A stretch of 51,799 bases of DNA, from NCBI GenBank assembly GCA_964539095.1, contig CAZIFL010000021.1, positions 1-51,799 on the forward strand, given 5' to 3'. A program made the translations under genes and the position numbers. This document shows positions 7,735 through 16,430 of the stretch, piece after piece. The notes beneath the pieces are model-generated. The model did no database searches, was not told where the DNA came from, and worked only from the letters and a program-made list of their open reading frames with translations. This stretch comes from DAIPKP01 sp964539095. GTDB taxonomy: Bacteria > Synergistota > Synergistia > Synergistales > Aminiphilaceae. The stretch's first letter is position 1; the number at the start of each line of letters is the position of its first letter.

Positions 7735-10700
7735 GAATTATCTCCTTTTGCGTTCATCGTCCGATCTTCACCACCATGGGGGCTCTTCTCGTTCTCGTGC
7801 TCGGGGGGGTTGGGCTTCGAGGGATTGCCGTGGATCTTCTACCGGAGATCGAATCTCCCCGTATAAACGTGAGTACCACCTACAAGGATGCTGCCCCGGA
7901 AGATGTTGAAGAGAGCGTTACCCGCCCTCTGGAGCAGGCCTTGAGCGCCATCAGCGGCGTGGAGGAGGTACGCTCTACCTCCACCGAAGGAGAGAGTTCC
8001 ATCTCCGTTACCTTTACATGGGGGACGGATCTCGAAGCCGCTACGAGCGATGTGCGGGATCGGATCGACAGAATCTTTCCTCGTCTACCGGATGATGTGG
8101 ATCGTCCGGTAATCCGGAAGTTCGATAGCGCCGCCATGCCGGTGATGATGCTTGCCTTCTCCTCGGAGATGCCTCTTCTCCATGCTCGGGAGTATGTGGA
8201 GAATACCCTCTCCTACCGGTTTGAACGCCTTCCCGGCGTGGCTTCGGTGACAGTGATGGGGGGGCTCCCCCGGGAAATACACGTGAACATCTCCTTGGAG
8301 CGTATCCGGGCCCTGGGGCTTTCTCTGGGGAGCCTTGCAGGAACGCTTCGGGAGCACAATATCAACCTCCCCGGAGGAAGTCTTCGAGAGGGAAATATTA
8401 ATGTGCGTCTTCGGATTCCGGGAAGTTTTTCCAGCGTGGAAGAGATTCGAGATACGGTGCTCTTCTACAGGGAGGGGGCTCCGGTACGGCTTAGCTCGGT
8501 GGCGGAGGTTGTCGAAACCACCGAAAAAAGGGAGCAGCTGAATCGCGTAGATGCCCGAGAGTCTGTGCAGCTTATGGTGTACAAACAGTCCGGAGGTAAC
8601 ACCCTTGCGGTGGCTGAGGCAGTACGTCAGGAGGTGGAAAGGATCAACCTGGATATCCCCCAGGGGCGTTTCGTGGTTCTTTTCGATACCTCCGATTACA
8701 TTAAGGATTCCCTCCGCAATCTTACCGTTGCCGCTCTGGGGGGAGGCCTTCTTGCTCTTGCAGTGCTCCTCTTCTTTCTCCACAGCCTTCCTGCTACTCT
8801 CGTGGTGGCTACCGCCATTCCCGTATCGGTGACAGCCTGTTTTGGTCTCATGTACTTTGCGGGCTTTTCGCTGAATGTCATGAGCCTCGGAGGGCTTGCC
8901 CTCGGCATTGGCATGCTTCTGGACAACGCCATCGTGGTACTCGAAAATATCTCTCATCGGCTGGAACGAAAGGTTCCCCCCTTTCAGGCTGCTCAGGAGG
9001 GGGCTCAGGAGGTCGCAGCGGCGGTGCTTGCGGGAACGCTTACTACGGTAGTGGTTTTCCTTCCCCTTCTCTTTGTGGGAGGTATGTCGGGGATGCTCTT
9101 CCGGGAATTCTCCTTAGTGGTCGCCTTTAGCCTTTTCTGCTCCCTCGGGGTGGCTCTCACACTCATTCCCATGCTCTCCTCCCGATGTGTCCATCCCGAG
9201 GGGATGCGCCCCGGCCTCCCCCTTCTCAGCTTTCTGGGAAGGATAACGACCCTGATACTTCAAAGCGTAGGAAGAGGATATCAAGGAATTCTTGAGGCAG
9301 CTTTGAAGCATCGGAGAGTAGCTCTGGGGGGAACGGCCACTCTCTTTCTGGGGGCATTGCTACTGAGCCCTCTTCTGGGGACGGAGCTGATGCCCGCTAC
9401 GGATGAATCCGAGGTGCGGGTCTATTTCTCCATGGCTCCAGGAACACATGTGGATGCCATGGAGCGTACCGTGCTCCGCATGGAGGAAATTTTTCAAAGA
9501 GCCGTGCCGGAGCTTTACGTTCTCCAGGTTCGTACCGGGGGATGGAACGCCTCCCACGAAGGAACCTTTCGTCTCAAGCTTGTGCCTCGAAAAGAACGAT
9601 CCCGGAGCAGCCAGGAGGTAGCCACGGCCCTGGGACGAGAGCTTCGTGGACTTCCGGGAGTGATTGCCCGTCCTCGAGTGGGGAGTAGCATCATGGGGCG
9701 TATCCTCGGGGGGAGCGGAGAAAACACCGTAGATATTGATATTCGGGGGTACAATATGGATACTGCCTACGCTCTGGCCAGGGAGATCCGCCGCAGGGGG
9801 GAAGCTCTGCCCGGAGTTACGGATGTGCAGCTCTCCCGAGAGGAGAGTCTGCCTGAGTACTCTGTCGTGGTGGATCGACAGAAGGCGGGATCTCTGGGGT
9901 TTTCCGTCCAGGATGTGGCGGAGGCTCTTCGGATCCTCATGGCGGGGAGAACTGCGGGAACCTACAGCATCGAAGGGAACGAATATGATATCCTCATTCA
10001 GGGAGAGGCTTCAGAGAACTATTCTCTTGAGGAGGTTCTGGATCTCCCCCTTAGAAATGCAGCAGGAATTTCTGTGAGCCTGGGTAATATGGCCTACCTT
10101 AAAAGCTCCCTCGGCCCCGTATCCATTGAGCGCAAAGACCGGGAGCGTGTCCTTACGGTGAGCGTGGCGGCTCCGGAAAGGCCCCAGGGGGATCTTGTGG
10201 CAGAGCTTCGGCAGACGATTGCAGAAATTCCTCTCCCCGAGGGATTTGCCCTCCAGTTCTCCGGAGGATACGAAAAGCAGCAGGAGTCCTTCCGAGAGCT
10301 TCTCTTCAGCTTCGTTCTCGCTCTGCTTCTCGTCTATATGGTTATGGCATGTCAGTTCGAATCTCTTAAGGACCCCCTTGTGGTCATGTTTTCGGTGCCT
10401 CTCGCTACCATCGGGGTTATCCCCATGCTCTTTCTCACGAATACAACCTTTAATATGCAGTCCTTTATCGGCTGTATCATGTTGGCGGGGATTGTGGTAA
10501 ACAATGCCATTCTTCTGGTGGATCAGGCAAATCGCCTGCAACGGGATCAGGGGATGTCTCCTCTGGAGGCTGCCAGAGAATCCGGTATCCGGAGATTGCG
10601 TCCTATCCTCATGACCGCCCTTACAACCTGCCTTGGCCTTCTGCCTCTAGCGTTGGCTCTCGGGGATGGAGGAGAGGCCCAGGCTCCCATGGCCCGGGCG

Positions 10701-10808
10701 GTAATCGGAGGACTGGCAAGTTCCACACTCATTACCCTGATACTTATCCCTGTACTCTACTCTTTGGTGGAAGAGTGGCACGGAAGGAGGAAGTCGCATT
10801 GTTCCTGA
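7731..10808 (+). CDS. RND efflux permease, second of two
   Basis: A 1025-residue RND proton antiporter of the COG0841 type. TM4 reads GMLLDNAIVVLENI and TM10 reads GIVVNNAILLVDQ, the usual forms of this subfamily. The C-terminal RLRPILMTALTT and AQAPMARAVIGGL motifs are intact. It is clearly a paralogue of the first permease (shared GGSGEN, QAPxARAVIGGL and LVYMxxACQFESL blocks) but has diverged, so duplication is old. It starts inside the adaptor stop codon and its end overlaps the TolC-type gene. One adaptor with two permeases resembles MdtABC, where two RND proteins make one heterotrimer. That assembly is inferred here. Confidence 0.9.
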   Translation: MRIISFCVHRPIFTTMGALLVLVLGGVGLRGIAVDLLPEIESPRINVSTTYKDAAPEDVEESVTRPLEQALSAISGVEEVRSTSTEGESSISVTFTWGTDLEAATSDVRDRIDRIFPRLPDDVDRPVIRKFDSAAMPVMMLAFSSEMPLLHAREYVENTLSYRFERLPGVASVTVMGGLPREIHVNISLERIRALGLSLGSLAGTLREHNINLPGGSLREGNINVRLRIPGSFSSVEEIRDTVLFYREGAPVRLSSVAEVVETTEKREQLNRVDARESVQLMVYKQSGGNTLAVAEAVRQEVERINLDIPQGRFVVLFDTSDYIKDSLRNLTVAALGGGLLALAVLLFFLHSLPATLVVATAIPVSVTACFGLMYFAGFSLNVMSLGGLALGIGMLLDNAIVVLENISHRLERKVPPFQAAQEGAQEVAAAVLAGTLTTVVVFLPLLFVGGMSGMLFREFSLVVAFSLFCSLGVALTLIPMLSSRCVHPEGMRPGLPLLSFLGRITTLILQSVGRGYQGILEAALKHRRVALGGTATLFLGALLLSPLLGTELMPATDESEVRVYFSMAPGTHVDAMERTVLRMEEIFQRAVPELYVLQVRTGGWNASHEGTFRLKLVPRKERSRSSQEVATALGRELRGLPGVIARPRVGSSIMGRILGGSGENTVDIDIRGYNMDTAYALAREIRRRGEALPGVTDVQLSREESLPEYSVVVDRQKAGSLGFSVQDVAEALRILMAGRTAGTYSIEGNEYDILIQGEASENYSLEEVLDLPLRNAAGISVSLGNMAYLKSSLGPVSIERKDRERVLTVSVAAPERPQGDLVAELRQTIAEIPLPEGFALQFSGGYEKQQESFRELLFSFVLALLLVYMVMACQFESLKDPLVVMFSVPLATIGVIPMLFLTNTTFNMQSFIGCIMLAGIVVNNAILLVDQANRLQRDQGMSPLEAARESGIRRLRPILMTALTTCLGLLPLALALGDGGEAQAPMARAVIGGLASSTLITLILIPVLYSLVEEWHGRRKSHCS

Positions 10809-12190
10809 ACAGAAAGCGTTATCCCCAAGAGCCCCAGGAAGTTTGTGCATCTCGGGTTCCTGTGTATTCTCAATGTTCTTTGAGAAAGAAATTTCTGAAA
10901 GGGCTTTTCCCGCTTATCCTTATCCTTATTCTTATCGTTACCGGAGGCGTTTCTTCGGGTGAAGAAAAGCTCCTCTCTCTGGAAGAGTGTGTCTCCCTGG
11001 CCCTGGAGCATCATCCCGGAGCACGAGAAGCCAAGGCAAAGGTGGAAGAGGCTTTGGGACAGCTTGGGCTCGCTAAAACTGGGGATAATGTTACGGCCAA
11101 TCTCAACGTAACCTATGCCCGAGAGCGTGGGTTCAACGATGAAACAGCGAAGGATAGCTACAATACCTCTGCGGTACTCTCCAAAACGCTCTTCGACTGG
11201 GGGCGTACAGAGACGCAGGTTGCCATAGCGCTGGAGGGGCTCGATATATCCCGTCTTCAGGAATACCGTTCTCTGGAAGAGATCATTTTCAACGTCGAAA
11301 AAGCCTACTACGGCCTTCTGGAATCTCTTCGCGATGCTGCAGTGGCTCGGGAAACTCTGGAGCGGTATGAGGAGCATCTTCGAAGGGCGAAAATCTTTTA
11401 CGAGGTGGGTTCTACCCCCTATTTTGATGTCACCGCCGCCGAGGTGGATAAGAGCAAGGCCCGCATTGCCCTTATTCAGGAAGAGTCCGGGGCCCGCAAG
11501 GCCCGTACGGTGCTCTACAACGCCCTGGGGCTTCCAGCCTCCATAGATTACGGCATTCAGGATCTTCTGGACTATGAAGAGGTTCACATTCGTTTTGAAG
11601 ACGTTCTCTCTCAGGCCTTCACATGGCGAGGGGATCTGAAAGCCGCTTCTCGGGAGGTGATGCAGGCGTCCCAGGAAATCCACCTTATCGGACGGCAGAA
11701 TGCCCCTCTTCTCGGGGCGCGAGGAAGCTACCGTATCGGTGGAACTGATCCGGCAGATAAGGATGCCTGGAGTTTGGGAGTAGAGCTGAGCGTCCCCCTC
11801 TATGATGGAGGGGTGACCGAGGAGAAGCTTCGCAAGGCTCGGGGAACTCTGGAACGAAAAAAGGCTCAAGAAGCGTTACTGCGACAGAATGTGGTTCTTC
11901 AGGTAGAGCAGGCCTGGCTCTCTCTGCAGGAGGCGGAGGAGAGCATCCGGGTTGCTGCTCTGGCAAAAAGACAGGCAGAAGAGAAGCTTGCCCTTGCCAC
12001 GGAGCGTTACGGAGTAGGGATGGGAAGCACCATCGAGATCACCGATGCTAATGAGTCCATGAGTGATGCCGCCCGAGACTACAACCGCGCGCTCTATACC
12101 TACTCCATGGCTCGTGCGGGGCTCCGGTACGCCGCAGGACGCAGCCTCGTGAGCTACGGATACAAAAAAGAGCCTTTTGAGGAGAGGTAG
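10799..12190 (+). CDS. TolC-family outer-membrane channel
   Basis: Outer-membrane efflux protein (OEP/TolC family) that completes the tripartite pump. After a basic N-terminus it has a signal peptide (LFPLILILILIVTGGVSSGEE). Two related helical repeats follow, each starting with a LSLEECVSLALEHHPG-type or equivalent segment, as in TolC protomers, ending in GRSLVSYG. I chose TTG 10799 because GGAGG lies 8 bases upstream. A GTG at 10775 would add 8 residues but has no site. The resulting 463 residues fit the family. The gene overlaps the second RND gene by 10 bases, so it is translationally coupled. The substrate of the pump cannot be read from sequence. Confidence 0.87.
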   Translation: MFLNRKRYPQEPQEVCASRVPVYSQCSLRKKFLKGLFPLILILILIVTGGVSSGEEKLLSLEECVSLALEHHPGAREAKAKVEEALGQLGLAKTGDNVTANLNVTYARERGFNDETAKDSYNTSAVLSKTLFDWGRTETQVAIALEGLDISRLQEYRSLEEIIFNVEKAYYGLLESLRDAAVARETLERYEEHLRRAKIFYEVGSTPYFDVTAAEVDKSKARIALIQEESGARKARTVLYNALGLPASIDYGIQDLLDYEEVHIRFEDVLSQAFTWRGDLKAASREVMQASQEIHLIGRQNAPLLGARGSYRIGGTDPADKDAWSLGVELSVPLYDGGVTEEKLRKARGTLERKKAQEALLRQNVVLQVEQAWLSLQEAEESIRVAALAKRQAEEKLALATERYGVGMGSTIEITDANESMSDAARDYNRALYTYSMARAGLRYAAGRSLVSYGYKKEPFEER

Positions 12191-12216
12191 TCCTTTTTCG
12201 GAAACCCTAGTGCGTC

Positions 12217-12343
12217 ATTCCCGCTTATATTATGAGCCTAAATGAACCGCAGGAGCCGGAGCTTGTGTGTCCCCGGCCACTTGCGGAGCCGAGGGGACAC
12301 ATAAACGGAGGCTCCCATTTTAAGGCATAATATAACGCGGAAT
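12217..12343. repeat. 127-base imperfect inverted repeat
   Basis: A nested hairpin between convergent genes. Outer arms ATTCC-nnn-TTATATTATG (12217-12234) and CATAATATAA-nnn-GGAAT (12326-12343) pair. Inside, GGAGCC (12252-12257) pairs with GGCTCC (12310-12315). An inner stem TGTGTCCCCGGC (12266-12277) pairs with GCC-GA-GGGGACACA (12288-12301) around a short loop. It is much longer than a terminator stem and has no T-run. It may be a MITE-like repeat, a cruciform or a structured RNA. No second copy was noticed in the window. Confidence 0.65.
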
Positions 12344-12376
12344 ATCTCTCTAGCGCGCGGAAACGCGGAAACGTAG

Positions 12377-12417
12377 GAAAGCCCCGCAACTCTTTACATC
12401 AGAGCTTCGGGGCTTTC
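12377..12417. terminator. Bidirectional terminator hairpin
   Basis: GAAAGCCCCG (12377-12386) pairs perfectly with CGGGGCTTTC (12408-12417), with a further partial pairing (AACTCT/AGAGCTT) inside the loop. It lies between the rightward efflux operon and the leftward permease gene, so it can end both transcripts. Confidence 0.75.
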
Positions 12418-12460
12418 TCATGGGTTTCTTGAAAGGTCTTCTCTTCCGAAAAATTTGGAA

Positions 12461-13828
12461 CTACATCATGAAAATTCCCACTGCCGTAGCGGCCATAAGC
12501 CCTGTCAGAACGGGAATGAAATTTTTCCGGGCCAGTTCAAGAGGGTCTACTCCGGCAATTCCCGCAGTGGCCGCAAGTCCAAAGGACCAGGCCACCAGAG
12601 TGCCTCCTCCCGCCCAAATAGCGCCCATCTGGCCTATGGAGGCAAGCACGGGAATATTTACCGAAAGAGGTGTCCCAAAGGCCTGCGCCAGGGCCCCCGT
12701 GAGGGGGAGTCCCGAAAATCCTGACCCGTCGAGCCCCGTAATGATGCCCACAATCAGGTTCCCGAAGGCTAGAGGAATCTTTCCCAAAGGAAGACATGCT
12801 GCTAGGCTACGGCCGAGGTCGTAGAGAATCCCCGGAGCCCCCTCACCAAGAATACGCTGGGCTGCTCCCTGGGACCCGAGAAAAAAGAACCCCGCAATGG
12901 GAATAACGGGAGCAAAAATTTTGATGGCGAAAAGAAGGCCGTGCCGTAGGTGTACAACAATATCCTCAAGGCTCGTGCGAGGGCTCTGGGCTACCGTGGC
13001 GGCAAAAAGAATCAGCACCGCAGTGCCTCCGAGAAGTGCCGTGGCACCCCCCCCCCGGATTTTCATGGTCACCATGATTGCCACTGCAAGGAACATAAGG
13101 ATTGGTACAACCAAGGCGAAAAGCCCCGCATAACGACCAAACTCGGGTTCTTCCATGCTTATCAAGGGCGTTTTAGGAGTTTCACCCGAGAGCATATCCC
13201 GGCGAACCATCAGGAAAGCCACCCCCGTGGCGGTGAGCCCCGCTACGAGGGAGAGAATTGCTGCGGGGATAAACATTTCCTGTACCGCTATTCCTGCGGC
13301 CTCAGAAGAGAGTTTCAGGGCTCCCTGGATAACGAGGTCTCCCGAAAGGGCCATGCCGTGCCCCATGATGTTCACCGCCATGGCGGCCCCCATGGCAGGA
13401 AGCCCCGAGGCTATGGCAACGGGAATGAGAAGAGTTCCCACTAGGGCTGTGGCAGGGGTTGGCCAGAAGAAGATGGCTGCCACGTACATGATGCTCCCCA
13501 GAATGAAGAAAGCCCGAGTGGGGGTACTCATGAACCGCCGTACCGGAGCGATCATTTTAAAGTCCGCTCCCATAATCCGCAGGGACTGAAGCATGGCCAC
13601 CATAAGTGCTATGACAAGCATGACGTCGAAAAGGTCTGTTCCCGCTTCCATGAGGCCGTTGAAGATCCCCTGAACCGCTCCGATAAGGGATTCTTTGTAG
13701 AGTAGAGCCACCACGAAGGAACCCGCTAGACAGGGAAGCACCACATCTCGACGACGTATCATGAGAAAAATTACCACCAGTATAGTTGCAAGATATGTCC
13801 AGTGTACAGCCGTAAGGGTGGGAGCCAT
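12461..13828 (-). CDS. Polytopic permease of ion-transporter type, substrate unknown
   Basis: A 455-residue, very hydrophobic membrane protein with roughly 11-13 predicted segments by eye. Features include FFWPTPATALVGTLLIP, GHGMALSGDLVIQGA, and the C-terminal block GLDGSGFSGLPLTGALAQAFG with IGQMGAIWAGGGTLVAW. The Gly/Ser-rich re-entrant-like loops and two-halves organisation resemble the GntP/CitMHS/DctM ion-transporter superfamily of organic-acid symporters. I cannot assign a family with certainty. AGGAGG precedes the ATG by 8 bases. It lies 31 bases after an FAD oxidoreductase on the same strand, so the pair is probably one operon that takes up and oxidises a carboxylate or amino-acid derivative (inference). 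Confidence 0.75.
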   Translation of the reverse strand: MAPTLTAVHWTYLATILVVIFLMIRRRDVVLPCLAGSFVVALLYKESLIGAVQGIFNGLMEAGTDLFDVMLVIALMVAMLQSLRIMGADFKMIAPVRRFMSTPTRAFFILGSIMYVAAIFFWPTPATALVGTLLIPVAIASGLPAMGAAMAVNIMGHGMALSGDLVIQGALKLSSEAAGIAVQEMFIPAAILSLVAGLTATGVAFLMVRRDMLSGETPKTPLISMEEPEFGRYAGLFALVVPILMFLAVAIMVTMKIRGGGATALLGGTAVLILFAATVAQSPRTSLEDIVVHLRHGLLFAIKIFAPVIPIAGFFFLGSQGAAQRILGEGAPGILYDLGRSLAACLPLGKIPLAFGNLIVGIITGLDGSGFSGLPLTGALAQAFGTPLSVNIPVLASIGQMGAIWAGGGTLVAWSFGLAATAGIAGVDPLELARKNFIPVLTGLMAATAVGIFMM

Positions 13829-13859
13829 TTTTTATTCCTCCTTTATCAGTCCTGTATAT

Positions 13860-15137
13860 CTATATCTTTTGAGAGAAACGATCTTTCCATCCTGTTTGGG
13901 CAACCTTTTTGGATATTTCGGCACCATCCGTGGAGTAGAGCCCACGCTGCCGCATTCTCTCGAAATAGATGGATCCCGAAAAGGTGTACTTGTACTGCCG
14001 TCCCTCGGGATGCTGCATTTCGGAGATCACGTGATCCACAAAATCGCCTACGGCGAGTTCCTTGGGATAGGATATGGGATCCAGCCCCTTGGCGTAGCGC
14101 ACCGCATTATGCCCTGCCAGGTATCCCGTAACGATGGCCTCGGTATGTCCCACCATGGCCCCCGCCTTCTCTCCCGCACAGAAGAGATTGGAAATTTCCC
14201 CCCTGGCCTGAAGGGCAGAAGAGCACGCGGCAAAGTGGAAGTACCGCATGGAATTGCCGCGGCTGCCTCCTATGGGGTCCTCATAGCGAGCCTTTTCGAA
14301 TCCCGGAATTTTCCGTAGATCTTCTAGCGGAAAGTAGGGGGTCATCAGCTTTGCGGGGCCCGTGTCGAGAAGAACGATATTTTCCACAAAATCCTTCAGG
14401 GCATACTGTTGGCAGGCTTTCATGTCGAGGATTTCTGAGCCCTCCCGAATCTCTTCGGGAACTTTTACCAGGCAGACCCCGGCCTCTTCCAGCGTTTTGC
14501 GAATTTCCGGCGCCAGAGATTCCTTGAAGAGTTTGCAGGAGCCGCTCATGGCTCCGGTGGAACCATCGGGTTTCCCTCCGTGCCACTCTTCCACCCCTGC
14601 TCCCGAGGTAAGACTCCATCGGGGAGAGAAGGTGTGGCACCGGAGAATGCACATGGCACACCCCTTGCCATACTTCATGCAGTAGGCGGGGGTGGCGGAG
14701 GTTCCTGTGGCATCCACAAAAGCATCCCCTTCAAAGGCTTCTCCTTTTCGAAGAGTTGCTCCCGTGATACGCTCATCTTTTTTGGTGAGTCCGGAAATGG
14801 AGGCTTCCAGCCGCACCTCTACCCCGATATTCCTCAGATAGGCGAGAACTGCCGGTTCCATTTCGTACACGTCGTAGAGTGATGCATGGGCGTGGCCGGG
14901 AAAAGCGACGTTTGTGTGCCGGGCACAGTTATCCATGAGAGAAAAGATCTCTGCTCCCATGGCAAGCATCTCTTCTGCGGCGCTGAATCGGCCGTTGTTA
15001 CGAAAAATCCCCCCTACAAGTCCTGTCCCGAGAAGCATGTCTGCCCGTTCCAGCAGAACTGTCTCAGCTCCGGCTTTGCGGGCTGCCGCTGCAGCGGCGC
15101 AGCCTCCCCAGCCTCCTCCTACAATAATGATACGCAT
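13860..15137 (-). CDS. FAD-dependent oxidoreductase
   Basis: A 425-residue flavoprotein of the PF12831/GidA-like type. The dinucleotide-binding motif IIIVGGGWGGCAAAAAARKAG is at the very N-terminus, with LLER ending the Rossmann beta-2 strand, and a second FAD contact DATGTSATPAYC lies in the middle. The C-terminal FCAGEKAGAMVGHTEAIVTG closes the FAD site. A Cys-rich segment GCAMCILRCH (about 185-194) could take part in redox or metal binding. I chose ATG 15137 because GGGAGG lies 9 bases upstream and the Rossmann motif then starts at residue 2. The frame is open for 13 more codons. It is followed by a permease and is divergent from an FCD-type regulator. The substrate is unknown. Confidence 0.85.
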   Translation of the reverse strand: MRIIIVGGGWGGCAAAAAARKAGAETVLLERADMLLGTGLVGGIFRNNGRFSAAEEMLAMGAEIFSLMDNCARHTNVAFPGHAHASLYDVYEMEPAVLAYLRNIGVEVRLEASISGLTKKDERITGATLRKGEAFEGDAFVDATGTSATPAYCMKYGKGCAMCILRCHTFSPRWSLTSGAGVEEWHGGKPDGSTGAMSGSCKLFKESLAPEIRKTLEEAGVCLVKVPEEIREGSEILDMKACQQYALKDFVENIVLLDTGPAKLMTPYFPLEDLRKIPGFEKARYEDPIGGSRGNSMRYFHFAACSSALQARGEISNLFCAGEKAGAMVGHTEAIVTGYLAGHNAVRYAKGLDPISYPKELAVGDFVDHVISEMQHPEGRQYKYTFSGSIYFERMRQRGLYSTDGAEISKKVAQTGWKDRFSQKI

Positions 15138-15209
15138 ATTTGTTTGCCTCCCTTTTCCGGGTTGTGGTACAATCAAAAAAACACGGATCAGAAATGATTA
15201 GTGATTATA

Positions 15210-15239
15210 GTTATATACGAATCGTACTCTATGTGTCAA
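15210..15239 (-). promoter_or_regulatory. Promoter with operator-like palindrome in the spacer
   Basis: On the minus strand, TTGACA (15239-15234) is followed by TATATA after 16 bases (15217-15212) or TATAAC after 18 (15215-15210). The spacer contains TACGA-T-TCGTA (15226-15216), an 11-base palindrome exactly where a repressor would block RNA polymerase. It drives the FAD oxidoreductase and permease genes. The adjacent divergent FCD regulator is the natural candidate to bind it (inference). Confidence 0.65.
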
Positions 15240-15410
15240 GTCCTGATTCGGGATCTTGAGTTGAGATCGTTTTTACGGCAAAAAGAAAAAAGCAAAGGAG
15301 AGTGCTCAAAAGCGTTTCCCATGGTTGACGAAAAGCGGTTCTTCATCTAGCTTCATTACCGCAGGAGGATCTCCTGTCACGGGAGCGAATTTTGGGAGGA
15401 GACGATTATT

Positions 15411-16136
15411 GTGGAAGATAAACTGCTTCGCCTGCATCAGCAGGTCCTTCACATGGTTCATGCCGCACGAAGACCCCTGGGAGCCAGCGCCCTTGCGGCA
15501 GCCCTGCAGCAGGAGGGGGTGCATGTCAGCTCCGCTACTGCAGGGCGTCTTCTCGGAGATCTGGAAGAGCAGGGCTATCTGGTTCAGGTGAGCAACAAGG
15601 GGCGGGTTCTCTCGGAGCAGGGAAAGGCATTTTTAGAGGATTTTCAAGAACAAGAGCATCTCCAGGGACTTGCTTTTCAGCTTCTTCAGGAGATCCGCTG
15701 GGGAAATACGGAGGAGATGATAGGGGTTCTCGTGGCTCGTCGGGCTATCGAGCGGGAGACATGTCGCCTTGCCGCACTACACGCCACCGAACGTGAGGCC
15801 GAGGAGATCCTTACCTTTGCCGAGATCTTGGAACAGGGAGAGAGCTTTTCCGAACGCCATGCAGCGGTGATGGATCACAAGTTCCATGAAGCTTTGGCGT
15901 TAGCTTCGGGAAATGCGGTGCTTCTTGCGGCTCTCCGGCTTATTCATCGGGGGCCTTCCTTTTGGCGCTCCCTGGCAAACGTCAGAAGTGATAAACGCTA
16001 CTCTATCAGGGGAGATCATCTCTCTATCGCTCAAGCCGTGGTGGATCGCAATCCGGATGAGGCAGAACGGGTTTTGCTGGAGCATCTTGATAAGATAATT
16101 GATGCGGTAAAAAATATGGAACGTGAACAGGTGTAG
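15411..16136 (+). CDS. FCD-domain transcriptional regulator with an unusual N-terminus
   Basis: A 241-residue regulator. The C-terminal half (about 95-235) is an FCD ligand-binding domain of the FadR subfamily: VARRAIERETCRLAALHA, DHKFHEALALASGN, and SIAQAVVDRNPDEAERVLLEHL, with Asp and His residues placed to bind a metal and a carboxylate ligand. The N-terminus does not look like GntR. It reads as a winged helix of the NrpR/HTH_12 kind (ALAAALQQEGVHVSSATAGR, LLGDLEEQGYLVQ). GTG 15411 has GGAGGAG 9 bases upstream. It is divergent from the FAD oxidoreductase-permease pair and probably controls it and perhaps the amidohydrolases downstream. Confidence 0.8.
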   Translation: MEDKLLRLHQQVLHMVHAARRPLGASALAAALQQEGVHVSSATAGRLLGDLEEQGYLVQVSNKGRVLSEQGKAFLEDFQEQEHLQGLAFQLLQEIRWGNTEEMIGVLVARRAIERETCRLAALHATEREAEEILTFAEILEQGESFSERHAAVMDHKFHEALALASGNAVLLAALRLIHRGPSFWRSLANVRSDKRYSIRGDHLSIAQAVVDRNPDEAERVLLEHLDKIIDAVKNMEREQV

Positions 16137-16430
16137 CGTTTCGCAGCTTTTGAACGATTTTTTTGCGGAGAGGGGCACGTTTTCCAGAAAAGCGTTTCCA
16201 GGTGAGCGTGCCAATGAACCACGAAAGGCCAAAATCCCCTTTCTCAAAACGAAGTTTTCCTTTATGCTGTAACAAGACTTCGATAGGGGGTGCAGAGAGC
16301 ATAGCCACGTCTGTGCGATCTGTTGTGAAAAAACAACGTTTTTTTGTGACGGTTCTCCTTGTCCCTTGTCTTCCGGCGTCATAACCACAGGAGCAGAAAG
16401 AGAATTTTCTACTTTAACGGAGGTGAACAG
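16137..16430 (+). other. 294-base intergenic region with a weak terminator
   Basis: No gene is seen. GTTGT (16322-16326) pairs with ACAAC (16333-16337) and is followed by a run of seven T (16339-16345). This could be a short-stem terminator for the regulator gene, but the stem is only 5 bp. GGCACG and CGTGCC also flank a 40-base block near 16170-16215. The last bases hold the Shine-Dalgarno sequence of the next gene. Confidence 0.3.
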
